A stretch of 64,000 nucleotides of DNA from Halobaculum sp. XH14 (lineage in GTDB: Archaea > Halobacteriota > Halobacteria > Halobacteriales > Haloferacaceae). The notes under the pieces were generated by a model. It searched no databases. It saw nothing but the letters and a program-made list of their open reading frames with translations, and had not been told where the DNA came from. A program made the translations under genes and the position numbers. The stretch is taken from positions 310,001 to 374,000 of the forward strand of contig NZ_CP134949.1 in NCBI RefSeq assembly GCF_032116555.1. The letters run 5' to 3'. Shown piece after piece: positions 16,584-24,350 of the stretch (position 1 is its first letter; the number at the start of each line of letters is the position of its first letter).

Positions 16584-17615
16584 ATGATAACGGAGACAGC
16601 GCTCAGAGCCATGTTCACGGACATGGTGACCGCGCGCCACTACGAGGAGCGGTTACAGGAGGAGTATCTGGAGGGGAAACAGCCGGCGTTCGACATCTCG
16701 GCGGGCCAGATTCCCGGCGAACTCCACCTCGCCGCGGGGCAGGAACCGGCGGCTGTCGGCGTCTGCCAGCACCTCCGCGAGGACGACACGGTCACCGCGC
16801 CCCACCGTCCCCACCACGTCGCCATCGCCAAGGGCGTCGACCTTGACCGGATGACCGCGGAGATATTCGGCCGACAAACGGGCCTCTGCAAGGGGAAGGG
16901 CGGGCACATGCACCTGTTCGACCCGGACGTGAACTTCGCGTGCAGCGGCATCATCGCGCAGGGCTGTCCGCCCGCGGTCGGCGCCGCGCTGGCGGCGAAA
17001 AAGCGCGGCGAGGACAGCGTCGCCGTGTCGTATCTGGGCGAGGGCGCCATCAGCCAGGGCGGGTTCCTGGAGTCGCTCAACCTGGCGAGCCTCCACGACC
17101 TTCCGGTCGTGTTCGTCGTCGAGGACAACGACTGGGCGATCAGCATGCCGAAGGAGCGCGTGACGAACGTCTCCAACGGCGCAAAGCGTGCGGAGGGGTT
17201 CGAGATGCCCGGCGAGCGCGTCGACTACAACGACGCCGTCGCGGTGTACGAGGCGGCCGACGGGGCCATCGAGCGCGCCCGCGCCGGCAACGGCCCGACG
17301 CTGCTGGAGGTGCAGGTCCACCGCCACATGGGCCACTTCATGGGCGACCCCGAGACGTATCGCCCCGACGAGGAGGTGCCGCGGCTCCGGCGCATGGACC
17401 CCATCGACCGCCTCGCGGACGACCTCCGCGACGCGGGCGTGAGTGACGACGAGCTCGAGGAGCTGCGCGAGACGGCCGAGTCACGCGTCGAGGACGCCAT
17501 CGCGTACGCGAAGGAACAGCCACAGCCCGACCCGGAGGAGGCGTACGAGGACGCGTTCGTGAACCCGCCCGGGGCGAGCGACGCCGCCGCGGCCGACGCC
17601 GGAGGTGACGACTGA
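16584..17615 (+). CDS. 2-oxoacid dehydrogenase E1 alpha subunit
   Basis: The 343-residue protein is the thiamine-diphosphate-binding alpha subunit of a branched E1 (pyruvate, branched-chain or acetoin dehydrogenase type). Phosphate contacts and catalytic residues are expected in RPHHVAIAKGVD and GKGGHMHLF. The ThDP motif is a GEG...N variant of GDG...N: YLGEGAISQGGFLESLNLA, ending VEDNDWAIS. RHMGHFMGDPETYR is the C-terminal signature. The stop overlaps the start of the E1 beta gene (TGATG), and a strong Shine-Dalgarno sits in its last codons, so the two subunits are translated together. The substrate cannot be told; the closest gene layout is the acetoin/branched-chain kind. Confidence 0.9.
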   Translation: MITETALRAMFTDMVTARHYEERLQEEYLEGKQPAFDISAGQIPGELHLAAGQEPAAVGVCQHLREDDTVTAPHRPHHVAIAKGVDLDRMTAEIFGRQTGLCKGKGGHMHLFDPDVNFACSGIIAQGCPPAVGAALAAKKRGEDSVAVSYLGEGAISQGGFLESLNLASLHDLPVVFVVEDNDWAISMPKERVTNVSNGAKRAEGFEMPGERVDYNDAVAVYEAADGAIERARAGNGPTLLEVQVHRHMGHFMGDPETYRPDEEVPRLRRMDPIDRLADDLRDAGVSDDELEELRETAESRVEDAIAYAKEQPQPDPEEAYEDAFVNPPGASDAAAADAGGDD

Positions 17616-17620
17616 TGGCG
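17598..17620 (+). promoter_or_regulatory. Shine-Dalgarno and coupling junction before E1 beta
   Basis: GGAGGTG stands seven bases before the E1 beta ATG inside the end of the E1 alpha gene. The 23-base stretch 17598-17620 recurs without mismatch at 34903-34925, the junction of the two ABC ATPase genes. Confidence 0.6.
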
Positions 17621-18772
17621 ACCCAGGACCCCGAACGGGAGGGCGACGAGTCCGAGGCCGCGGCGGCGGAGCAGGAGGCGGCGGCGGAGCACGAGTCCGG
17701 CCCTCGGGAGGAACACGAAACGGACGCGGGGGAGGCAGAACGGGAGTCCGACGCCCGGGAGGCCGACGCCGGCGGGCGCGAACTCACGATGAGCCGCGCG
17801 ATGGTCGAGGCCATCCGGACCGAGATGGCGGCCGACGAGGAGGTGTTCGTCATGGGCGAGGACGTCGCCGACTACGGCGGCATCTTCGACAGCACGCAGG
17901 GGCTGCTCGAGGAGTTCGGACACGACCGGGTCATGGACGTCCCCATCAGCGAGACGGGCTTCATCGGCGCCGGCGTCGGGGCCGCACAGGCCGGCATGCG
18001 GCCGATCGTCGAGCTGATGTTCGCGGACTTCTTCGGCGTCGCGATGGACCAGATCTACAACGGGATGGCCAAGAACACGTACATGTCGGGCGGGGCGGTG
18101 AACGTCCCGATGGTGCTCATGACCGCCGTCGGCGGCGGCTACAACGACGCCGCCCAGCACTCCCAGACGCTGTACGGCACGTTCACGCACCTCCCCGGCA
18201 TGAAGGTGGTCGTCCCGAGCACGGCCTACGACGCGAAGGGGCTGATGCACGGGGCCATCCGTGACGACGACCCGGTCGTCTACATGTTCCACAAGCGGCT
18301 GATGGGCCTCGCCTGGATGCCCGCGCCGCCGGGACCGAAGACGGCCGTCCCGGAGGAGGAGTACACCATCCCGTTCGGCGAGGCGGACGTGAAGCGCGAG
18401 GGCGGGGACGTGACCGTGGTCACGCTCGGCCTCCACGTCCACCGGGCGCTCGACGCCGCCGAGGACCTCGCCGAGGACGGCATCGACGCCGAGGTGATCG
18501 ACCTCCGGACGCTCGTCCCGCTCGACGAGGAGACGATGCTGGACTCGGTCGAGAAGACCGGCCGGCTGGTCGTCGTCGACGAGGACTACCGGTCGTTCGG
18601 CCTCACGGGCGAGATCGTCGCCCGCGCCGCGGAGTCGAACCTCGACGCCCTGGAGGCGGTCGAGCGGGTGGCGATGCCGGACGTCCCCATCCCGTACGCC
18701 AGGCCGCTGGAGGAGGAGGTGAACCCGGACGGCGAGGACGTCGCCGCCGCCGTGCGCTCCGCGCTCGAATGA
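17615..18772 (+). CDS. 2-oxoacid dehydrogenase E1 beta subunit with acidic N-terminal extension
   Basis: This is the 385-residue beta partner of the upstream E1 alpha. The transketolase-like pyrimidine-binding domain starts at residue 59 (MSRAMVEAIRTEM) and includes VMGEDVADYGGIF, ISETGFIGAGVGAA and ELMFADFFGVAMDQIYNGM. The C-terminal domain has VIDLRTLVPLDEETML and VVDEDYRSFGLTGEI. Unlike most E1 beta chains it carries about 58 extra residues at the front that are almost only Ala, Glu, Asp, Gly and Arg; this tail looks disordered. If translation really began at Met59 the protein would have normal length, but the SD and TGATG junction favour the upstream ATG. Confidence 0.88.
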   Translation: MATQDPEREGDESEAAAAEQEAAAEHESGPREEHETDAGEAERESDAREADAGGRELTMSRAMVEAIRTEMAADEEVFVMGEDVADYGGIFDSTQGLLEEFGHDRVMDVPISETGFIGAGVGAAQAGMRPIVELMFADFFGVAMDQIYNGMAKNTYMSGGAVNVPMVLMTAVGGGYNDAAQHSQTLYGTFTHLPGMKVVVPSTAYDAKGLMHGAIRDDDPVVYMFHKRLMGLAWMPAPPGPKTAVPEEEYTIPFGEADVKREGGDVTVVTLGLHVHRALDAAEDLAEDGIDAEVIDLRTLVPLDEETMLDSVEKTGRLVVVDEDYRSFGLTGEIVARAAESNLDALEAVERVAMPDVPIPYARPLEEEVNPDGEDVAAAVRSALE

Positions 18773-18840
18773 GGGTGGGCCGAAGCCGGCTCACACCCTG
18801 CGAATCCGTCGCCCGGACCCGAACGAGGTGGGGGCCGTGA
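18769..18840 (+). other. Possible 23-codon bridging micro-ORF between E1 beta and the lipoyl protein
   Basis: ATG 18769 overlaps the E1 beta stop (ATGA). The frame runs 23 codons (MRVGRSRLTPCESVARTRTR then WGP) and ends at TGA 18838-18840, overlapping GTG 18837 of the lipoyl protein (GTGA). It closes the 64-base gap between the two genes. It is probably a coupling device if it is translated at all. Confidence 0.3.
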
Positions 18841-19097
18841 GCGAGTCGACCGTCGCGGTCGACTCGGCCGACGTCTGGCCCGCGGACGCCGCCGACGTCG
18901 AGGAGGCGGTCGTGGCGACGTGGTTCGTCCGGGAGGGGGCCGCGGTCGAGGTCGACGACACGCTGTGTGAGATCCAGATCGAGAAGGTGAGCGTCGACGT
19001 GCCCGCGCCCGCGTCGGGCGAACTCGTCGAGCAGACCGTCCCCGAGAACGGCGAGTTCCGTCGCGGCGACACCCTGGGGCGGATTCGGACCGAGTAG
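18837..19097 (+). CDS. Stand-alone lipoyl-domain protein of the 2-oxoacid dehydrogenase operon
   Basis: This 86-residue protein consists of one biotinyl/lipoyl domain. It has two sequence halves around the hairpin CEIQIEKVSVDVPAPASGEL, in which the lysine of IEKVS is the lipoylation site. No peripheral-subunit binding or acyltransferase domain follows, so it is not an E2. The 2-oxoacid dehydrogenase clusters described in Haloferax volcanii include one with such an unattached lipoyl protein. The protein should swing acyl or electron equivalents between E1 and an E2/E3 encoded elsewhere. GTG 18837 (VSESTVAVD) is chosen for its GTGA overlap; GTG 18828 is an in-frame alternative. Confidence 0.82.
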   Translation: MSESTVAVDSADVWPADAADVEEAVVATWFVREGAAVEVDDTLCEIQIEKVSVDVPAPASGELVEQTVPENGEFRRGDTLGRIRTE

Positions 19098-19177
19098 TCG
19101 GGAGGCGTCGTCGTCGGACACGGTCGGCATCGTCGGACACGGTCGGCGTCGTCGGTGGCGAGCGTCCGGGCTCCGGG

Positions 19178-20143
19178 CTACAGCCAGCCCTCCCGACTGA
19201 AGTACGCGGTGAGGATGACCGCGACGGCGGCCATCCCGAGCATCGTCGCGTGGTAGGCGTACGGCCACGACAGTTCGGGCATCGCCTCGAAGTTCATGCC
19301 GAACACGCCGGCGACGAGCGTGAGCGGCAGGACGACCGTGGCGACGACCGTCAGCCGTCGCATCACCTCGTTGGTCGACTGTGAGAGCGTGTTGAGGTAG
19401 ATGTCCCGCGCGCCGGCGGTCAGGTCGCGGTACGTCTCGGTCAACTCGACCACCTGCACGAGGTGGTCGTACACGTCGCGGTAGTACTTCTCGATGGGCT
19501 CGGTGACGTGGTCGGCGTCACCGCGGTAGAGCGCGTTCGCGGCGTCGCGGCTCGGCCAGACGACCCGCCGGATGGAGAGCAGTTCCCGGCGGAGGTCGTT
19601 GATGAGCGCGAGCGTCTCCGGGTCGGGCGCCTCGACGACCCGCTCCTCGACGGTCTCGATGTCGTCCTCGAGTTCGTCGAGCAGGTCGAAGTAGCCGTCG
19701 ACGATCCGGTCGAACACGAGATAGCCCGCGTAGTCGGCGCCCCGGGAGAGCACGCGGCGCTCGTCGGCCGCCACCCGGTCCCAGACGTCGTCGACGGGCG
19801 CGACCGCCTCGGCGGTCATCGTCACCAGCCAGTCGTCGCCGATGAAGATGCCCACCTGCTGGGTGCGGATCTCCTCGAGGAACGTCGTCTCGCCGACGCG
19901 GAAGCGGGCGGCCTTCACCAGCAGGAACGTGTACTCGTCGAGCACCTCGGTCTTCGGCCGGACGTCATTCAGCACGTCCTCGACGTGGAGCGGGTGGACG
20001 TCGAACCGCTCGGCGACGGCGTCGAGGTCTGCGCGGTCGGCCGACGCGACGGTCGCCCAGGTGGTTCCGGGGGCCTCGATGGCCTCCCCGAGGTCGTCGT
20101 ACGCGGCGACCCCGTCTGGGGTGTAGGACAGCGAGCGGGTCAC
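19178..20143 (-). CDS. corA: CorA-family Mg2+ (divalent cation) channel
   Basis: The 321-residue protein has a cytoplasmic funnel domain (residues about 1-255, with a long amphipathic helix DELEDDIETVEERVVEAP) and two C-terminal membrane helices. The universal pore signature Gly-Met-Asn occurs at about residues 282-284 (GVFGMNFEAMPEL), directly after TM1; MPEL in the periplasmic loop is also typical. The protein ends REGWL. CorA assembles as a pentamer and imports Mg2+ or Co2+. The start GTG 20143 overlaps the stop of a 54-codon membrane-protein gene (GTGA at 20140-20143), so the two form an operon. Confidence 0.92.
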   Translation of the reverse strand: MTRSLSYTPDGVAAYDDLGEAIEAPGTTWATVASADRADLDAVAERFDVHPLHVEDVLNDVRPKTEVLDEYTFLLVKAARFRVGETTFLEEIRTQQVGIFIGDDWLVTMTAEAVAPVDDVWDRVAADERRVLSRGADYAGYLVFDRIVDGYFDLLDELEDDIETVEERVVEAPDPETLALINDLRRELLSIRRVVWPSRDAANALYRGDADHVTEPIEKYYRDVYDHLVQVVELTETYRDLTAGARDIYLNTLSQSTNEVMRRLTVVATVVLPLTLVAGVFGMNFEAMPELSWPYAYHATMLGMAAVAVILTAYFSREGWL

Positions 20144-20304
20144 GACTCTCCCTCCCGGCCGTACGTCACCGCCGCGAGCGTCACGCCCGCGAGCAGGCCG
20201 GCGATGCTGGCCTCGCGGCCGGGGTAGGACGCGACCGTCCCGGCGACGTAGCCGACCAGCGAGAGGCCCGTGAGGCCGAGCGACGCGAGGAACGTCCGGT
20301 TCAT
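20140..20304 (-). CDS. 54-residue membrane protein translationally coupled to corA
   Basis: ATG 20304 opens a frame of 54 codons ending in the TGA that overlaps the corA GTG. The peptide starts MNRTFLASLGLTGLSLVGYV, then a turn (SYPGR), then EASIAGLLAGVTLAAVTYG and a charged end REGES. Two hydrophobic helices in a hairpin are predicted. GGTTACC on the minus strand (20329-20335) is about 27 bp before the ATG and suits a leaderless start. It may be a small accessory subunit of CorA or only a coupling ORF; no family is recognised. Confidence 0.6.
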   Translation of the reverse strand: MNRTFLASLGLTGLSLVGYVAGTVASYPGREASIAGLLAGVTLAAVTYGREGES

Positions 20305-20605
20305 GCGCTCGGCATGGGTTCGCTGGGTGGTAACCGTTCGGGCATTCTTCTGTGGTGGTGAGTTGTTGGTGCACTCGAGGTGTCCGATTCGGTGACGACC
20401 AGCTCGAAAGCCCCCACCTGGGTACGCGAACCCCGGACCGCGCTGCGCTCCTCGGCTCGCTCCGCTCGCCTGCGCGTCTCGTCCCTCTCGCGCGTCCGCT
20501 CGCCCCTCCGGGGCTCGCCGTCACGCGCGCCGGACGGCTGGCCGGGCCTGCATCCTTCGGACTTCCGGGCAAAATTTGACACGCGTTCGGCACCTATCCC
20601 GACGC
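20305..20605. other. Intergenic region with biased GC-rich sequence
   Basis: About 300 bases between divergent genes. Positions 20440-20560 consist of CG/CT-rich near-repeats (GCTCGCTCCGCTCGCC and similar), with no credible gene on either strand. CAAAATTTGAC near 20573-20580 is about 30 bp before the next ATG and is its likely promoter. Confidence 0.45.
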
Positions 20606-21019
20606 ATGCCCCCGAACGGCGACAGCGAACCGAGCCTCACCGAGACCGAGCGCGAGGCCCTCCACGACGCTCAACTCGGCATCGAGCACGTGTTCCGCGC
20701 GTACGGCGACCTGCTCGCCTGTCACCACCGCACGGGCCACGCGATGGAGAAGTTCGAGCGGGCCGAGTCGCTGCTCCGCGAGGCCGGCCACGACGAGTTC
20801 GCGAACGTCCTCCGGGACGAGTTGCTCCCGGCCGGCGCGGTGGAGGACGCCTGGACGTACGAACTCGTGGAGGCGTTCCGCGAGGGGTTCGTCGACGAGA
20901 TGGAGGCGTTCGAGTCGGCGCTGCGGGCTGACCTCGCCGACGGGCGCTATCACGTCACCGAGCGGGACCAGCAGCGCCGGTGGCGACGGCGCGCCCGCTC
21001 GGACGACTGGGGCGAGTGA
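20606..21019 (+). CDS. Conserved haloarchaeal protein of unknown function, helical
   Basis: This acidic, almost wholly helical product has 137 residues: TETEREALHDAQLGIEHVF, then a Cys-His-His segment (LLACHHRTGHAM) that could bind metal, then helices FERAESLLREAGHDEF and LVEAFREGFVDEMEAFE. The basic C-terminus RDQQRRWRRRARSDDWGE is notable in such an acidic protein. A soluble cytoplasmic protein is likely. I recognise no characterised family. Confidence 0.7.
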   Translation: MPPNGDSEPSLTETEREALHDAQLGIEHVFRAYGDLLACHHRTGHAMEKFERAESLLREAGHDEFANVLRDELLPAGAVEDAWTYELVEAFREGFVDEMEAFESALRADLADGRYHVTERDQQRRWRRRARSDDWGE

Positions 21020-21049
21020 GCCCGAACGACGCGGGAGAACTCGGGGACC

Positions 21050-21334
21050 TCAGTCGTCGTCGACGATGACCTCGACGGGGCCGTCCTCGGATCCGTCCGC
21101 CTCCGCGGACGCCGAACCCGCGTTGCGCTCCTGAAACAGGAGCGCGCCCGCGACCACGAGTACGGCCCACGAGCGCCAGTTCGCCAGGTTCAGCGTGTAG
21201 CCGATGCCGAACGGCTTCTCCACGAGCATGCCCTCCCCGGGCTGCCAGTACGACGAGAGGAGCCGGCGGATGCTCGGCCGCTCGAAGTTGTACGGGACGC
21301 CGAACAGGTCGCCGGACTCGGGCTTGTCAGCCAT
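21050..21334 (-). CDS. DUF5808-family membrane-associated protein
   Basis: The 94-residue protein starts at ATG 21334 (MADKPESGDLFGVPYNFERP). The pattern VPYNFERPSI then LLSSYWQPGEGMLVEKPFG and GIGYTLNLANWRSW is that of DUF5808 proteins. One hydrophobic segment (AVLVVAGALLF) follows, then a hydrophilic acidic tail. GATTTATCAC on the minus strand about 26 bp upstream gives a leaderless promoter. The function is unknown. Confidence 0.75.
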   Translation of the reverse strand: MADKPESGDLFGVPYNFERPSIRRLLSSYWQPGEGMLVEKPFGIGYTLNLANWRSWAVLVVAGALLFQERNAGSASAEADGSEDGPVEVIVDDD

Positions 21335-21393
21335 GTAGCGGGATAACGGCGGCGGGTGATAAATCGTTTTGGCCGCGGTCGGCACCGACGCCG

Positions 21394-22326
21394 TCAGTCG
21401 CCCGCCTCCCGTGCCGACTCGCGCACGAGGGCCGCGGTGGCATCGTCCTCGCCCCGATAGACGTCCCCGTTCAGCCGGACCACGAAGTCGTCGTCGACGA
21501 GCAGGTCGACGACCTCCGCCGTCGAGTGGACGTGAGCCTGCGGCATGGGGGTACCGACGAGGTGGTAGCTGTCGTCGGGGTTCTCGTTCCGGACGCGCGT
21601 CACGCTCCCCGGCGAGAACGGCCCGACGGGCCGGACCGTCCGGACGACCACGTGGTCGTCCTCCGTCCGCGAGCGGACGTCGAGTTCGATCGGGCCGAGC
21701 CCGTGTTCCCGGCGCACGAGCACCGTCCCCGGTGCCCCGAACGCCCGGCGCTCGGGCGGCAGGTCCGCGAGCGCCGCGCTCCGTTCGAGGCCGTGACCGA
21801 GGAGGAGCATCGACGCGCCCCGGCCGAGCGCCGCGACCGTCGGGCGTCGGCCGAACGAGAGCCCGGCGACGAGCCCGGACGCCACCAGCCGGCGCTCCTG
21901 CTCGGGGGCGAGCGGCGCGCCGGCCAGCACGACGGGCGGACACCGCTCGGCGGCGAGCGCCGCCACGACGGCGTCCGGGACCGCCCCGTCCCCGGCCGGT
22001 TCGTAGTAGAGCGCGTCCGGGGCGTCCGATCCCGCCGCGAGCAGCGTCGTGAGCGCGACGGCGTCGTCGACGGGGAACCGGAACGACTCCGTCGCGGCCG
22101 GGGTGAACTCGGCGAGATCCGGGACGGTGAGTCGAAGCCGCTGGGACTCGAGCTCGTCCCTGACCTCGAGCGTCCCGTCCTCGCCGGTCGCGACGAAGGA
22201 GATCAGCTCCCCGTGCTCACCCGCATCTGTCACGGAGCGAAAGGGGGTCGGAGCGAACGTCAACCCGTCGGCCGGGTGGAAAATCCCCGGGTACAGCATC
22301 GGGCAGTGTCCCGCGTCGAACGTCAC
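21394..22326 (-). CDS. Haloarchaeal protein of unknown function, 310 residues
   Basis: The frame is open with typical haloarchaeal codon use. GTG 22326 begins VTFDAGHCPMLYPGIFHPAD; it is immediately preceded by ATGTGA, a start-stop pair sharing bases with the GTG. ATG 22299 (MLYPGIFHP) is the other option. No membrane segment or known motif was recognised. Features are alternating short strands, an Ala/Pro-rich centre (about 130-175), and a C-terminal part with PMPQAHVHSTAEVVDLLV. The family is not identified; it is probably soluble. Confidence 0.6.
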   Translation of the reverse strand: MTFDAGHCPMLYPGIFHPADGLTFAPTPFRSVTDAGEHGELISFVATGEDGTLEVRDELESQRLRLTVPDLAEFTPAATESFRFPVDDAVALTTLLAAGSDAPDALYYEPAGDGAVPDAVVAALAAERCPPVVLAGAPLAPEQERRLVASGLVAGLSFGRRPTVAALGRGASMLLLGHGLERSAALADLPPERRAFGAPGTVLVRREHGLGPIELDVRSRTEDDHVVVRTVRPVGPFSPGSVTRVRNENPDDSYHLVGTPMPQAHVHSTAEVVDLLVDDDFVVRLNGDVYRGEDDATAALVRESAREAGD

Positions 22327-22793
22327 ATCGGGCGCTCGTTCCGGTGATCGCCGGTGACCCGTCTCCTCGCCGACGCGGGATCGGTCCGAGGTCGTCGGAG
22401 ACGGACGAGACGGAGCGAGGACGGCTGCCGTCGACGAGCAGGACGGGGGCCGGGATGATCATGGAGACGAGTCGGAATCGGAACGCACGCTCCGCTCCCA
22501 AAGCCCGATTCGTCGGCGGCGACGTGCCGGTGTTCGCCGGTCGCCGGGGACGTTCGAAACATCAGATATCATCTGATACGAAGAACCACTACGAGAACAT
22601 TCACGTTTCAATTGATATCTATACTTTTAATCTAGAATATAAGTTTGGATAATTCTGATTATATCGGGAATTCACTACAAATCCACATAAATACTGCAAT
22701 ATGAGGTCTATCATTTGGAGATGAAGAATCACCACATGAATACACCAGCTCTACTTTATAATAGAGTTTTAGATATCTCCTACGAATGTTCCG
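22327..22793. other. AT-rich segment at the left border of the catabolic island
   Basis: Around 22560 the composition switches abruptly to AT-rich sequence that persists to about 22800 (runs such as TATACTTTTAATCTAGAATA). This is unlike the rest of the window. No gene, terminal inverted repeat or transposase was recognised. A 17-base inverted repeat starts the block at 22561. It marks the change from core genes to the accessory region. Confidence 0.7.
22561..22577. repeat. Inverted repeat at the border of the AT-rich segment
   Basis: ATCAGA - TATCA - TCTGAT: arms of six bases with a five-base spacer. It could be a protein-binding site or part of a decayed element. Confidence 0.5.
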
Positions 22794-22928
22794 TTACAGG
22801 GATAGGAGTGTAATTTCCTCTCCCTGGACCACGGGGGCGCCCTCCAGTCGGCGGGATGGTCCCGCGAACTGGTCGGCGAGGGCTTCCGCGATCAGTCGAC
22901 TTGTTCCGTCATACCGGACGCGGGTCAT
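22794..22928 (-). CDS. Small 44-residue protein coupled to the IclR gene
   Basis: ATG 22928-22926 overlaps the IclR stop as ATGA and opens a frame of 44 codons. The peptide begins MTRVRYDGTSRLIAEALADQ, continues through a proline/arginine stretch and closes VVQGEEITLLSL before TAA 22794-22796. Amphipathic character and normal haloarchaeal codon use hold up to the stop, beyond which the DNA turns AT-rich. It may be a genuine small partner of the regulator or the N-terminus of a gene cut by the AT-rich segment. Confidence 0.45.
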   Translation of the reverse strand: MTRVRYDGTSRLIAEALADQFAGPSRRLEGAPVVQGEEITLLSL

Positions 22929-23686
22929 GAGTACGCCAGGTTCACCTCGATCACGTTGGCGACCTGCGTGACCCGGTCGGCGAGTTCGTTCTCCAATCGC
23001 CCCGACTGCATCCGGTTTTTCGGCCCCGAGATGCTGAGCGCGCCGAGCGCGTACTCATCGTCGTCGGTGATGGGAGCGGCGACACAGCAGAGTCCCTTGA
23101 GCCGCTCCTCCCGGTCGAGCGCGAACCCGCGGTCCCGGACCGCGTCGAGGCGGTCGAGCAGCTCCTCCCGCGTCCCGACCGTGTTCTCGGTCTCCCGCGG
23201 GAGGCCGTGTCGCTCGATCACCTCGTCGACGAAGGATTCGGGCCGGTTGGCCAGGATGACCTTGCCGACCGCGGTCGAGTGCAGGTGCTCCCGCTTTCCC
23301 AGGAAGGAGTCGAGGTTGACCGCGTTCTCGCCCCGCTTGAGGTCGAGATACACCCCCTTGCCCCGCTCCTCGGTGACTAGGTTCACCAGTTCGCCGGTGT
23401 GGGCCGCCAGCTCCCGGAGCTCCGGGCGTGCGAACTCGTACAGGCTCATGTTGTCCCGCCGGTGCCCGCCGTGGTGGAGGAACTTCAGCCCCATCCGGTA
23501 CTCGCCGTCATCCTTGATCACGTAGCCCGCGTCCACCATCGTCGTGAGGTGATCGTGGACGGTGCTCTTGGCGACGCCCGTCTCGGTCGCCAGTTCGGTG
23601 ACGCCGGCGCGGCCGAGCCGTTCGAGGGCTTCGAAGATCCGAAACCCGGTTTCGAGCGATTTGACCCGCGAGGAACGTCCTGTCAT
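22925..23686 (-). CDS. IclR-family transcriptional regulator (left end of island)
   Basis: The protein has 253 residues. The N-terminal winged helix-turn-helix is at about residues 8-65 (LETGFRIFEALERLGRAG, then VAKSTVHDHLTTMVDAGYV as recognition region). The C-terminal IclR effector domain runs from about 75 to 250, with HSTAVGKVILANRP, LKGLCCVAAPI and ALGALSISGPKNRM. Such proteins bind a small catabolic intermediate and repress or activate nearby operons. It is probably the regulator of the adjoining nitrogen/peptide module. AGTTAAGGGG about 28-35 bp upstream of the ATG on the minus strand is the likely TATA element. Confidence 0.9.
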   Translation of the reverse strand: MTGRSSRVKSLETGFRIFEALERLGRAGVTELATETGVAKSTVHDHLTTMVDAGYVIKDDGEYRMGLKFLHHGGHRRDNMSLYEFARPELRELAAHTGELVNLVTEERGKGVYLDLKRGENAVNLDSFLGKREHLHSTAVGKVILANRPESFVDEVIERHGLPRETENTVGTREELLDRLDAVRDRGFALDREERLKGLCCVAAPITDDDEYALGALSISGPKNRMQSGRLENELADRVTQVANVIEVNLAYS

Positions 23687-23936
23687 GTGTTATCTCGTCC
23701 CGGGGGCGGCTTCCCCTTAACTGTTCCGCAGGGCCGGACGCGACCGTCCCGGCGAGCGCCGCCGATTTCCCCGAAACCACCGGACGAAGCGGTGGGTCCG
23801 TGGTTTTTCGAACCGTTCCCCGTGGGCTTCCTCCACTGGGCGGGTCTTCCGTCCGGCATCGCGGAACGCGGGTTCGGACTGACCGACCGCCGGGCCCGGG
23901 GGGAGCCGTTAAGTAGCAGTCGGCGAATCCTGGTCC

Positions 23937-24314
23937 ATGGAGCGAGTCCAGTCACGGGCGGCAGAGAGCGACCTCCCCTTCTCGGAGGCGATCCGACACG
24001 GGGACACCGTCTACGTCTCGGGGCAGGGACCCCTCGACGTCGAGACGGGCGAGATAGTCGGCGAGACGCCAGGCGAGCAGACGGACCGGACGCTCGACAA
24101 CGTCGAACGGATCCTGCACGCCGGCGGCTCCTCGCTGGATTCGGTGCTCAAGGCGACGGTGTATCTCGACGACATCGAGCACTACGACCGCGTCAACGAG
24201 GCGTACGGGGCGAGACTCTCCCGGCCGTTCCCCGCGCGGACGGCGATGGAGGTGGTGAACCTGCCCGTCGAGATCATGGTCGAGATCGACGTCATCGCCG
24301 CGGTCGAGGAGTGA
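23937..24314 (+). CDS. RidA-family enamine/imine deaminase
   Basis: The 125-residue protein is of Rid (YjgF/YER057c/UK114) length. The substrate-carboxylate arginine is Arg101 (RPFPARTAMEVVNLP) and the catalytic-site glutamate Glu116 (IMVEIDVIA), matching Arg105 and Glu120 of E. coli RidA, so it should hydrolyse 2-aminoacrylate-like imines. CGTTAAGTA at 23907-23915 gives a TATA box 26 bp before the ATG. It is divergent from the IclR gene and convergent with the M81 peptidase. In this context it may remove imine by-products or perform a deamination step in the pathway. Confidence 0.9.
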   Translation: MERVQSRAAESDLPFSEAIRHGDTVYVSGQGPLDVETGEIVGETPGEQTDRTLDNVERILHAGGSSLDSVLKATVYLDDIEHYDRVNEAYGARLSRPFPARTAMEVVNLPVEIMVEIDVIAAVEE

Positions 24315-24350
24315 GCGCAACCGAGCGTCGAAGGTGCGTCCCCGCGGGCG

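Noticed and set aside
20440-20560. CG/CT-rich near-repeats before the 137-residue protein gene
   Set aside because: They are degenerate and of a kind common in haloarchaeal intergenic DNA; no defined unit or stem could be supported.
22344-22652. 102-codon plus-strand frame entering the AT-rich block
   Set aside because: It crosses a sharp change in composition, has an Arg/Ser-rich first half and ends in low-complexity AT-rich codons; no homology pattern is seen.
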